This document shows positions 1-7,933 of a DNA stretch of 64,000 nt, in pieces. Position numbers and translations under genes: made by a program. The notes beneath the pieces are model-generated. The model saw nothing but the letters and a program-made list of their open reading frames with translations, was not told the origin of the DNA and did not search any database. This stretch comes from Campylobacter pinnipediorum subsp. caledonicus (GTDB taxonomy: Bacteria > Campylobacterota > Campylobacteria > Campylobacterales > Campylobacteraceae): NCBI RefSeq assembly GCF_002022005.1, contig NZ_CP017258.1, forward strand, positions 62,001-126,000. The letters are read 5' to 3'. The first letter of the stretch is position 1; the number at the start of each line of letters is the position of its first letter.

Positions 1-1041
1 AAATCTCAAAATTTCTTAAATGAGTCGGATTTATATAAGATAAAAGAGATATTTTGGAGAAACAATATAGTCGCCTTTACTCCTTTTTTGGAAGGTAAAA
101 TGAATGATAGCAAGGGTAGAAACTTTTCTATCATGGGGACATATTTTGATAAAAATATCGGACTTGCTGATGAACCTGAGTTTAGCACTGGCGCTAAAAG
201 TTTATTTGGCTTTTGGAGAGTGGTTGGAAACTGGGCGAAAGATGATAGCTTAGATGAGGCTTTGGTTGGAGAGAAGTTGTCGCAAGATTTATCTATCAAG
301 GTTGGAGATGTTTTAAACTTTAATGGCAATGATATCAAGATAGTTGGTATTTTAAAGGGTGCCGGAGATGAAAGCGGTAAGTTGGTAGTTTCTTTAAAAC
401 TAGCACAAAAACTATTTGATAAAATTGGTAAGTTTCAAAAGGCAGAAGTTTCTGCTATGACTATACCTGAAAATGATTTATCTTTGAAAGCTAGAAAGAA
501 TTTAGATGATTTAGATAGTGCGGAGTATGATAAATGGTATTGTTCTGCTTATGTTAGCTCTATAGCATATCAAATAGAAGAGAACTTCTCAGGAGTGAGT
601 GCAAAGCCTAGTTTACAAGTAAGTGATGCTGAAAGCCATATAGTAAAAAAGATACAAAGCCTAATGGGTATAGTTAGTATAATAGCCCTTTTTGTCTCAT
701 CTATAGGCATTACATCTTTGATGACTAGTGAAATTTATCGTAGAAAAAAAGAGATAGGGTTACTAAAAGCATTGGGAGCTAGTAACTTTGCGATATATAC
801 TCTTTTTACAAGTGAAAGTTTGGTTGTTGCATTTATCGCTGGATTGGTTGGTTCGTTTATTGGTTATATTGTTAGCTATTTTGTTGCATATACTATTTTT
901 TCACATGGTATCGGACTAGCTTTGATTATTATCCCACTTAGTGTATTTTTCTCGCTTTTAGTTAGTGTTATTGGTTCTATAATCCCTATGAAAAGTTTGA
1001 TAAATTTACTTCCGGCGGAGGTATTGTATGACCGTAAATAA
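1..1041 (+). CDS. FtsX-like ABC transporter permease of the P19 iron-uptake operon (5' end cut off)
   Basis: The reading frame is open from base 1, so the true start and the first membrane segment lie outside the window. What remains is a periplasmic MacB-type domain followed by three C-terminal membrane segments (about bases 650-1000) with the FtsX-family stretch RRKKEIGLLKALGAS. The order permease, permease, ATPase, thioredoxin matches the end of the C. jejuni Cj1658-Cj1665 operon (FTR1-like permease, P19, membrane protein, two permeases, ATPase, thioredoxins), where this gene corresponds to Cj1661. That operon supports iron acquisition with periplasmic P19. The role here is inferred from gene order, because the P19 and FTR1 genes are not in view. 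The end overlaps the next gene by 14 nt. Confidence 0.85.
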   Translation, partial: KSQNFLNESDLYKIKEIFWRNNIVAFTPFLEGKMNDSKGRNFSIMGTYFDKNIGLADEPEFSTGAKSLFGFWRVVGNWAKDDSLDEALVGEKLSQDLSIKVGDVLNFNGNDIKIVGILKGAGDESGKLVVSLKLAQKLFDKIGKFQKAEVSAMTIPENDLSLKARKNLDDLDSAEYDKWYCSAYVSSIAYQIEENFSGVSAKPSLQVSDAESHIVKKIQSLMGIVSIIALFVSSIGITSLMTSEIYRRKKEIGLLKALGASNFAIYTLFTSESLVVAFIAGLVGSFIGYIVSYFVAYTIFSHGIGLALIIIPLSVFFSLLVSVIGSIIPMKSLINLLPAEVLYDRK

Positions 1042-2170
1042 TAAATTTATTATCAACTTAGTATATAAAAGCCTAAAAAATAGTTCGCTTCGTGGTGCCG
1101 TTATTGCTGTTTGTATCTTTATAGGTGCTTGTGTGTGCGCAGCTTTTGTAAATGTGTATTTGGATATAGATTCTAAAGTTTCAAGAGAGTTAAAAACTTA
1201 TGGTGCAAATATGGTTTTTGTTCCTACTGATATGACAAAAAATGAATTTATAGATGAAAGCCTAATACAAAAAGCCAAAGCAGGTATTGATAAACAAAAT
1301 CTTATAGGTTTTGGCTCTTATCTGTTTTCTCAATCAAACATAGGACCTACCGATGCTATCATAATGGGCGTAAATTTTAGCTCACTTAAAAAGATTAAAC
1401 CATTTTTGGAGCTACGAGAAGGCTCTATGATTAATGTTGATTTTGATGATAAAAATGCACTTATTGGGGTTGATTTAGCAAAACAGACAGGTTTTAAAGT
1501 CGGAGACTTGATAGATATAAGAACTGCTGGCTCAAACAAAGTAACAAAGGTTCGCATAAAAGGCATAGTTGCTAGTGGTGATAAAGAGGATACTTTGCTT
1601 ATAGTATCTCTTGGTTTAGCACAAGAAATTTCTAACTTGAAAAATAAAATAAATTATGCTGAAGCTGTTGTTTTAGGCTCTTTTGGTGAGATACAAAAAT
1701 TATCAAATAGTTTAAGCAATGATGGATTTGTTGCAAGACCGGTGGCTAAGGTTTCAAAATCAGAGGGTATGATACTTGATAAGATTAAGCTTTTAATGGC
1801 GCTTGTTTCGCTTGTTATTTTGCTTATAACTTCTATGTGTGTAAATACGACTTTATCAGCTATAATGCTTTCTAGATCAAAAGAGATAGCTTTAATGAGA
1901 GCACTTGGTGCTAGCAATAAAAATATTTTAAATCTTTTTAGTTTAGAAATTTTTTCTTTAGCTTTTATTTGCTCAATTTTTGGTGCATTTTTTGGATATA
2001 TTTTGGCTCAAATTTTAGGTTTTGTTATTTTTGATTCTAGCATAGATTTTAGAATTTTAAGTATCCCCATTGCTGTTTTTATATCCTTGCTTTTTGCTAC
2101 AATTGCATCTTTTTATCCTATAAAAAGAGCATTGGGCGCTAATATGGCTGAAATTTTAAGAGGAGAATAG
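1028..2170 (+). CDS. FtsX-like ABC transporter permease, second subunit (Cj1662-like)
   Basis: This 380-residue inner-membrane protein has an N-terminal membrane segment (about residues 22-46), a periplasmic domain, and three C-terminal segments, the FtsX/MacB layout. The motif SRSKEIALMRALGAS near residue 285 is typical of the family's cytoplasmic coupling loop. It probably forms a heterodimer with the preceding permease and is driven by the ATPase that starts one base after its stop. Overlaps on both sides indicate translational coupling within one operon. I assign it to P19-type iron uptake from the conserved Campylobacter gene order; the transported species itself cannot be read from the sequence. 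Confidence 0.87.
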   Translation: MTVNNKFIINLVYKSLKNSSLRGAVIAVCIFIGACVCAAFVNVYLDIDSKVSRELKTYGANMVFVPTDMTKNEFIDESLIQKAKAGIDKQNLIGFGSYLFSQSNIGPTDAIIMGVNFSSLKKIKPFLELREGSMINVDFDDKNALIGVDLAKQTGFKVGDLIDIRTAGSNKVTKVRIKGIVASGDKEDTLLIVSLGLAQEISNLKNKINYAEAVVLGSFGEIQKLSNSLSNDGFVARPVAKVSKSEGMILDKIKLLMALVSLVILLITSMCVNTTLSAIMLSRSKEIALMRALGASNKNILNLFSLEIFSLAFICSIFGAFFGYILAQILGFVIFDSSIDFRILSIPIAVFISLLFATIASFYPIKRALGANMAEILRGE

Positions 2171-2842
2171 ATGAATGCTTTAGAACTCAAAAGTGTGTGT
2201 AAACATTTTGGTGATGTTAAAGCTCTTGATGATATAAGTTTTGATGTTAAGCGAGGTGAATGGCTTAGTGTTATGGGGCCTAGTGGTTCGGGTAAATCAA
2301 CCTTGGTTAATATATTGTCTTTGATGGATACACCAACGAGTGGTTTTTATATTTTAGGTGGCGATGATGCTAGCAAGCTAAGCCCTGATGATACCTTGAA
2401 ATTTAGGCGTGAAAAAATAGGTCTTATCTTTCAACAATTTCATCTTATACCTTATTTGAATGCTATTGAAAATGTGATGATAGCACAGCATTATCATAGT
2501 AGTGTTGATAAAGATGATGCAATAAAAGCTTTAGAAATGGTTGGTCTTGGGCATAGACTCGATCATTTACCTAGTCAGTTAAGTGGTGGCGAACAACAAC
2601 GTTTGTGTATAGCACGCTCTTTGATAAATGACCCAGAGATACTTATAGCAGATGAGCCAACTGGTAATCTTGATGAGGCAAATGAAAAGGTTATACTAGA
2701 TCTTTTTTGTGAGTTAAAAAAACAAGGAAAAACTATTTTATTAGTAACCCATAATCCTGATTTAGGCGAATATGGCGACAAGATTGTTTATTTGAAACAT
2801 GGAAAATTAGAAAAAATACGCATCATCGAAAGGGAAAAATGA
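2171..2842 (+). CDS. ABC transporter ATP-binding protein (Cj1663-like, LolD/MacB class)
   Basis: A complete 223-residue nucleotide-binding subunit. Walker A GPSGSGKST spans residues 36-44, the Q-loop FQQF lies at 87-90, the signature LSGGEQQRL at 137-145, Walker B with ADEPTG at 160-165 and the switch histidine at 194. Length and motifs fit the LolD/MacB branch that partners FtsX-like permeases. It starts directly after the second permease stop and its end overlaps the thioredoxin gene by 4 nt. It should energise the two permeases upstream in the P19-type iron system. No oddities are visible. Confidence 0.92.
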   Translation: MNALELKSVCKHFGDVKALDDISFDVKRGEWLSVMGPSGSGKSTLVNILSLMDTPTSGFYILGGDDASKLSPDDTLKFRREKIGLIFQQFHLIPYLNAIENVMIAQHYHSSVDKDDAIKALEMVGLGHRLDHLPSQLSGGEQQRLCIARSLINDPEILIADEPTGNLDEANEKVILDLFCELKKQGKTILLVTHNPDLGEYGDKIVYLKHGKLEKIRIIEREK

Positions 2843-3339
2843 AAAAATATCTAAAAATTTTAGCACTTTTTGTCATTTTTTTCTTTATAGGTTGTGCCGA
2901 TGAGTTTAGTAAAAATCATATAATGTTAAATGATTCAAATGTCTTAAAAACTCAATATTTTCCTAAAGATAGGCGTTTAAAGATAGGTGATAAGCCATAT
3001 TTTTTGTTCTTTTTTAGTTCTAGTTGCGGTGTTTGTAAAAAACAAATTCCTATATTAAACGAGTTAAATTCTAAATTAAATAGCAAGATACAGTTTATTG
3101 GAGTTTTGGGTGGAAGTATGGGTTTTGATAAAGATATACAACTTTTAAAAGAACACAATATAAATTTTAAAACAACTAGTGATAAGATTTCTGTTGATTA
3201 TTTTAGTAGGGCTGTAGGCGGGATTATGGGTGTTCCTGCTAGTTTTATATTTGACAAAAATGGCAATATGGTTGAGAAATTTATAGGTTTAATACCAGAA
3301 AAAATACTCAAAGACAAAATAAATCTTTATGCAAATTAA
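2839..3339 (+). CDS. TlpA-like thioredoxin-fold lipoprotein of the P19 operon (Cj1664/Cj1665-like)
   Basis: A 166-residue protein with a lipoprotein signal peptide: a hydrophobic run followed by FIGC, giving a lipidated cysteine at position 19. The redox motif CGVC sits at residues 63-66 after a beta strand rich in phenylalanine, and the cis-proline segment GVPASFIF lies further on, both standard for TlpA/ResA-type thiol oxidoreductases. It is probably anchored in an envelope membrane and faces the periplasm. C. jejuni has two such genes at the end of this operon; only one is present here. A hairpin follows the stop, so this is probably the last gene of the operon. Its redox partner is unknown. 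Confidence 0.85.
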   Translation: MKKYLKILALFVIFFFIGCADEFSKNHIMLNDSNVLKTQYFPKDRRLKIGDKPYFLFFFSSSCGVCKKQIPILNELNSKLNSKIQFIGVLGGSMGFDKDIQLLKEHNINFKTTSDKISVDYFSRAVGGIMGVPASFIFDKNGNMVEKFIGLIPEKILKDKINLYAN

Positions 3340-3348
3340 TTCATAAAA

Positions 3349-3380
3349 AAGAGCAATCAAATGTTATGTTTGTTGCTCTT
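3349..3380 (+). terminator. hairpin after the P19-type iron operon
   Basis: Left arm 3349-3361 (AAGAGCAATCAAA) pairs with right arm 3369-3380 (TTTGTTGCTCTT) with one bulged T and a 7-nt loop, ten bases after the thioredoxin stop. It lacks a clear T-run, so termination may be inefficient or it may only stabilise the 3' end. Confidence 0.5.
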
Positions 3381-3441
3381 GATGAAATCTAAATTTAATA
3401 ACTATATTTAATTTTTAAAAATAGCTTATACTTAGTAATGA

Positions 3442-3467
3442 TATAATTTATTCACAAAATAGGGGGA
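3442..3467 (+). promoter_or_regulatory. -10 box and ribosome binding site of the TorD-family gene
   Basis: A consensus TATAAT lies at 3442-3447 and a strong purine-rich ribosome binding site AGGGGGA at 3461-3467, five bases before the ATG at 3472. Campylobacter sigma-70 promoters often lack a -35 box, and none is clear here. Confidence 0.55.
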
Positions 3468-3471
3468 ATTT

Positions 3472-4185
3472 ATGGATAAAAATATTGATATTTTAAGGGC
3501 TAGGGCATATTATTATGAAGTTTTTGCGACCCCATTTTTTTTCTATGAAAATGAAGAAAAATTCCTGATTTTAAAGGAGCAACTCGCATATCTTCAACAA
3601 AATCCTTTATCTGATTCAGATGTTGAAAATTTTAAAATTTTGAATAATTTTGATTTTAAGGCTTTTAAACAAGAGCAAAATGATGTTTTGTTTGACCTTA
3701 GTTATGTAAATATACCATTAAGTGCTAGTTTTTACGAAGAGGGTAGAGATGATGGGGCTGCTAGGCTTAGGGTTATTGAAATTTTTAAAAAAAGCACTTA
3801 TTATAGAGACTTTTCAAAATGCAAAGATAGTGAAGATTTTGTAGGATTTATATTTCTTGCAATGAAAACTTTTATAAGTGATGAGATAACAAATGATATA
3901 AATTTAAGTTTAAGCACCGAGTTGTTTTCTAGTGTTATAAATGGCTTTATAGATGAGTTTTGTGATAAACTTTACTCTCACGAAAAATCAGTATTTTTTA
4001 AAGCATTGGCTCAAATTTTAAATACTTTTATCACCCTTGAAAGATCCATTCTTAGCATAGAAGCACCATACTTTAAGCCAGATCAACAAAGTGTGGCTGA
4101 CAAGGCTTTAAATAAAGTTCCATTTAAAACAAAAATGCCTACGCCAAAATCAAAAATTCACTGGGAAGAATTTACGGCTTTATGA
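3472..4185 (+). CDS. TorD/DmsD-family molecular chaperone
   Basis: A 237-residue, soluble, mostly helical protein with the N-terminal pattern seen in TorD-family chaperones (ARAYYYEVFATPFF near residues 11-24) and the segment LSASFYEEGRDDGAARLR near 83-100, resembling the P-SY-EG region of the family. These proteins bind Tat signal peptides or apo forms of molybdo- and redox enzymes before export. C. jejuni has a relative (Cj1514c) beside formate dehydrogenase, but no molybdoenzyme is adjacent here. The Tat-exported flavoprotein at 7934 is nearby, although flavoproteins are not established TorD clients. It is preceded by its own promoter and appears monocistronic. Confidence 0.75.
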   Translation: MDKNIDILRARAYYYEVFATPFFFYENEEKFLILKEQLAYLQQNPLSDSDVENFKILNNFDFKAFKQEQNDVLFDLSYVNIPLSASFYEEGRDDGAARLRVIEIFKKSTYYRDFSKCKDSEDFVGFIFLAMKTFISDEITNDINLSLSTELFSSVINGFIDEFCDKLYSHEKSVFFKALAQILNTFITLERSILSIEAPYFKPDQQSVADKALNKVPFKTKMPTPKSKIHWEEFTAL

Positions 4186-4224
4186 TTTAAGTTTTTTAAA
4201 GGAACAAATAGTACTAGAAAGGCA

Positions 4225-5307
4225 CTATTTTGTGTCCAAAATTTTTAAAATCTCTTTACTGTCTTGATATAATTCATTTTTCGCATAAATTTCGTATTTA
4301 CCAAGCCTTACATCATCTAGTATTATTATCGGATTTAGGCTCATTGTGCCACTTAACTCTTCTCTTATTTTAAGCTCATCTTTTATGCTTAATGGGTTTT
4401 TGCAAAGTTGTGTTGTATCTTTGAAATTTGTATTAAAAATAGTATTAAATCTTGATATTGATAAAAGTATGATTCCATCACGTAAATTTGTATTTTCATC
4501 TGCTTGTTCTTGCAAATTAAACTTTATAAAATTTCTTTTAAAATTTGAATAAAGCATAAAATAGCTAGGTATTGTTTTGCTATCAAATCGGACAAATGCT
4601 CTAAGAAGTCGGTAGTTTAAAAAAGAGTTTCTTTTTAGAGTAAAGCTTATCCCTTTTTCTTCGCACTCTCTTACTTTTTTATAAAGCTTTAGCCTCTCCT
4701 CTATGCTTCCTGGCATTATCCTTGTGTTTATTTCGCTACAAAGTTCGCTAAGCGGAAGCTTTTGCGCCTCTCTTTGTTTAGAAAGTCCAAATATACAACC
4801 ACAATAATTTTGATGATATAATTTATCTTTTTTTGCTAAGGTAAATTGCTCGTTTGTGCCACCATTTTTGCGGTAATCTTTTGCATAAATTTCTATCTGT
4901 GTATTTTCAACAGCTTTTTTTAAAGCATTTGTTAATTGTTCAAAGTCTTTTTTTGGACTCATTAAAAGGGTAGTTGTTATACTTTTTTCTCCTATTTCAG
5001 CGGCTTTTTTTGCACTATTTCCAACCCTGAAATCAAAACAATAACTACATCTTTTACCTTTTTCTGGCTCATCTTCTAGCCCTTTTGTGCCTTGTAGCCA
5101 ACTATCATAGTCATAATCCCCACATATAAGCTCTATTTTAAGTTTATCACAAGAGCGTTTTACATCCTCAAACCTTAGTAAAAACTCACTATATGGATGA
5201 ATATTTGGGTCATAAAAATAACCAACCAAATTCTCATCTGGTAAATCGGCTCTTAGTTTTTGTAAAAAATAATGACTATCAACGGAACAACAAATATGAA
5301 CCAACAT
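4225..5307 (-). CDS. queH: epoxyqueuosine reductase QueH with C-terminal extension
   Basis: The N-terminal half matches QueH (former DUF208), the non-QueG enzyme that reduces epoxyqueuosine to queuosine in tRNA. Visible hallmarks are the CC pair at residues 6-7, YDPNIHPYSEF near 32-42, the C87-x-x-C90 pair in KRCSYCFDFR, and the later YCGCIFG segment; these cysteines fit iron-sulfur cluster and redox roles known for QueH. At 360 residues it is much longer than the roughly 200-residue bacterial enzymes: about 160 residues after the QueH core have no function I recognise. It ends 3 nt after the decarboxylase gene upstream, so the two are probably cotranscribed. Confidence 0.85.
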   Translation of the reverse strand: MLVHICCSVDSHYFLQKLRADLPDENLVGYFYDPNIHPYSEFLLRFEDVKRSCDKLKIELICGDYDYDSWLQGTKGLEDEPEKGKRCSYCFDFRVGNSAKKAAEIGEKSITTTLLMSPKKDFEQLTNALKKAVENTQIEIYAKDYRKNGGTNEQFTLAKKDKLYHQNYCGCIFGLSKQREAQKLPLSELCSEINTRIMPGSIEERLKLYKKVRECEEKGISFTLKRNSFLNYRLLRAFVRFDSKTIPSYFMLYSNFKRNFIKFNLQEQADENTNLRDGIILLSISRFNTIFNTNFKDTTQLCKNPLSIKDELKIREELSGTMSLNPIIILDDVRLGKYEIYAKNELYQDSKEILKILDTK

Positions 5308-5310
5308 CCT

Positions 5311-7116
5311 TTAACCAAAAATTTCAAATTTTTCAAATAAAGCTGGATCGTCTTTGATTATGCCTCTTTTTATTAGACTATCAACTACTTCAGGTGTGCA
5401 ATCAGTCTGCTTTGGCCACTCTCTTTCGTATCCATCTTGTGCATTTTTTGGTGTTGCATCCACACAAAATCTACTATCTTTTATATAAATATCACGGATA
5501 GCATCTATATTGTTTACCACTCTCCAAGTTAGCATGTATGGGTTATTTACCCTGTTTTGTTCATCAACAAATATAAGAATTTTAAAATAATCTTTTATTT
5601 CTAATAACTTTTCAAAGAGATCTTTTATTCGCTCTTTTTTTGAAAATTTCACTATACATATTGGGTTTTTTGTATCTGTTTTGTATTGTTTAAGTTCTAA
5701 AATATCGTTTGAAATTTCTTTAAACTTAGCCAATAACTCATTATCGCTTACGGTGTTTATACCATCATCGGACAAATCCATTGTAGCATCTATGCCTAGT
5801 TTTCCGCCATAACAAGAGTTTGGCGAAGCATGATCTAACTGGTCACAAACACCCTCTGATATAAGAAGTGATTTTTCTCCAAAACGATTTAAAACATAGG
5901 TGCTAAACTCATCTAAATTTTCTAGTTCTGGTGCATTTTCATCAACAAAAATAGCATGTTTTACAAAGCTCATCTGCCCAACACCCCAAAAAGCATGCAT
6001 TGCTTGTTTGGCGTGACCTGGATAAAGGGTGTTTAGTTTTGCTAAGATTAGATTGTGAAAAACACCATTTTCTGGCATATAATAATCATTTAGTTCAGGC
6101 ACTGTTGTTTTTAAAAGTGGTAAGAAAATTCTCTCTGTAGCCCAACCCATATATTTGTCCTCAAGCGGTGGTTTTCCGACAACTGTCGCATGAAATATAG
6201 GATCTTTTTTGTGTGTGATAGCAGTTACATCCATAACCGGAAAAGGCTCTATTGGGGTATAAAAACCAGTATGATCTCCAAAAGGACCCTCAAGCTCAGT
6301 CTTGCTTGTATCTACAAATCCCTCTATAACAAAATCAGCATCGTGAGGCACTAAAATATCATTTGTTATGCTTTTTACAAGTTTTGCCGGTTCTTTTCTT
6401 ATAAAACCATATAATAAAAGCTCAAAAATACCCTTAGGCAATGGCGCCTGACCGCACCAAATATATAAAGGATCTCCGCCTATAGCTACACTAACTGGCA
6501 TTTTCTTGCCTGCTTTTTTGTATTCGTGAAAAAAATTTGCACCATCTTTGTGTATCTGCCAATGCATACCAAGTCTATTCTTATCATATATTTGTAATCT
6601 ATACATGCCTAGGTTTGAAAGCTCTCCGTTAAGGCTTTTGGTGTAAACTTGCCCCATTGTTATAAATCTTCCGCCATCAAGCTCCCAAGTTTTTAGCACC
6701 GGAAGGTCAAGTAAATTTACATCTTCGTTCAGGTGTATTATTTCTTGAGCTTGTGCATTTTTATCTATTTGCTTTGTAAAAACTTTCTTCATGCTAAACA
6801 GATATGATAAAAAATCAATTTTTTGCATTAAATTTTTTGGTTTTTTTGGTTTTAAAAGAGCTTGAATTTCATCCGCTATCTCATCAGGATGTCTTTTAAA
6901 AATTAGCTCTAATGCTTTTTTTGAGCCATATATGTTTGTTAAAACCGGTGGATATTTTTTACCATTTTTGTCTATAACATTTGTAAACAAAATAGCCTTA
7001 CTATCTTCTTTTTTAACCTCAATATAGCTTATATGTCCTATTTCAAGGTCTATGTCTACCGGTTGCTCTATCTTTGTTAAAAGCCCATTTTCTTCTAAAA
7101 GTTTTATATAATTCAT
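5311..7116 (-). CDS. UbiD-family prenylated-FMN decarboxylase, probably menaquinone biosynthesis
   Basis: A full-length UbiD-family protein of 601 residues. It carries the conserved EGPFGDHTGFYTP segment of the family and an MHWQIHKDG region in the prFMN-binding part. Campylobacters make menaquinone by the futalosine route, which needs a UbiD-type decarboxylase with a UbiX-type flavin prenyltransferase; they lack ubiquinone, so that role is more likely than ubiquinone synthesis. No UbiX homologue lies in the window. The gene leads a two-gene minus-strand unit with queH, 3 nt apart. Its ATG at 7116 is the natural start of the family (NYIKLLEENG). Confidence 0.85.
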   Translation of the reverse strand: MNYIKLLEENGLLTKIEQPVDIDLEIGHISYIEVKKEDSKAILFTNVIDKNGKKYPPVLTNIYGSKKALELIFKRHPDEIADEIQALLKPKKPKNLMQKIDFLSYLFSMKKVFTKQIDKNAQAQEIIHLNEDVNLLDLPVLKTWELDGGRFITMGQVYTKSLNGELSNLGMYRLQIYDKNRLGMHWQIHKDGANFFHEYKKAGKKMPVSVAIGGDPLYIWCGQAPLPKGIFELLLYGFIRKEPAKLVKSITNDILVPHDADFVIEGFVDTSKTELEGPFGDHTGFYTPIEPFPVMDVTAITHKKDPIFHATVVGKPPLEDKYMGWATERIFLPLLKTTVPELNDYYMPENGVFHNLILAKLNTLYPGHAKQAMHAFWGVGQMSFVKHAIFVDENAPELENLDEFSTYVLNRFGEKSLLISEGVCDQLDHASPNSCYGGKLGIDATMDLSDDGINTVSDNELLAKFKEISNDILELKQYKTDTKNPICIVKFSKKERIKDLFEKLLEIKDYFKILIFVDEQNRVNNPYMLTWRVVNNIDAIRDIYIKDSRFCVDATPKNAQDGYEREWPKQTDCTPEVVDSLIKRGIIKDDPALFEKFEIFG

Positions 7117-7192
7117 AATAATTTGCCTATTTTTTTGAAATTTATACTATTATATAATAAAAAAGTATTTTTTTATTAAATTTGGAGTTGAT

Positions 7193-7735
7193 ATGAATTT
7201 ATTAGTTGTTGATATGCAAAATGATTTTATAGGTGGAACACTTGCTTGTCCAAATGCTTTGGAAATTGTGAAAAAAGTGGTAGATTTTATTAAAAACTTT
7301 GAAGGAAATGTCTATTATTCTTTAGATTGGCATGAATCTGATCATTGTAGTTTTATCCAAAATGGGGGTATTTGGCCCACTCATTGTGTAGCTGAAAGCT
7401 TTGGCGCTTCTTTGGATAATGAATTTTATACAAAATTACCAGCACAAAAATCCCCAAATGCAGATAATATGTTCTTTAAAGGTATGTTAAAAGAGCAATA
7501 TTCTGCATTTAAAGCTACAAATAAAGATAGTGTTTTTTTGTCTGATATTATAAATAATGATGTTCTTATTGTTGGTATCGCGCTAGAATATTGTGTTTTA
7601 CAAACCGCAATTGATTTTAAAAAAGCAGGTTTTGATGTAAAAGTAGATTTAAATTTATGTGCTTGTGTGGATAAAAGTAAGGTAGATGATATTATTTTTA
7701 AATTTAAAAAAGAAGGAATTAAATTTAATATTTAA
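7193..7735 (+). CDS. pncA: nicotinamidase (isochorismatase-like hydrolase)
   Basis: A 180-residue isochorismatase-fold protein with the whole nicotinamidase apparatus: catalytic Asp7 in VDMQNDF, Lys96 in FFKG and Cys134 in IALEYCV; metal-ligand candidates are Asp45 and His47 in LDWHESDH and His64 in WPTHCV. The enzyme deamidates nicotinamide to nicotinate for NAD salvage in the cytoplasm. Length equals the family norm. It is divergent from the decarboxylase gene, with an A/T-rich 76-bp gap between them, and stands alone. Start at 7193 follows a GGAG ribosome binding site. Confidence 0.88.
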   Translation: MNLLVVDMQNDFIGGTLACPNALEIVKKVVDFIKNFEGNVYYSLDWHESDHCSFIQNGGIWPTHCVAESFGASLDNEFYTKLPAQKSPNADNMFFKGMLKEQYSAFKATNKDSVFLSDIINNDVLIVGIALEYCVLQTAIDFKKAGFDVKVDLNLCACVDKSKVDDIIFKFKKEGIKFNI

Positions 7736-7874
7736 TTAATAATTTCAATATTAAATTTATATAATTATTTAAATTAGCTGCTATTTCAATAAAAACAATA
7801 TATTGTATCTAGATTTATATATTAATTTTTTATTGTTTTTTAATTTTATTTTATATAGGATGTTTTGATTTTAA

Positions 7875-7925
7875 TATAATTTTTATATTAAAAATTATAT
7901 TTAATACTTATATTATAATAAGGAG
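7875..7925 (+). promoter_or_regulatory. candidate promoter and ribosome binding site of the fcc operon
   Basis: The 198-bp gap upstream of the flavoprotein gene is nearly pure A/T. A consensus TATAAT at 7875-7880 would give a leader of about 45 nt. A second TATAAT at 7914-7919 lies too close to the AGGAG at 7921-7925 to be useful for translation. Which is used cannot be decided by eye. Confidence 0.4.
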
Positions 7926-7933
7926 CGATCAAA

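Noticed and set aside
4206-4230. Inverted repeat AAATAGT/ACTATTT at the end of torD and queH as a terminator
   Set aside because: Only seven A/T-rich pairs with an 11-nt loop, and the right arm overlaps the queH stop; too weak to list.
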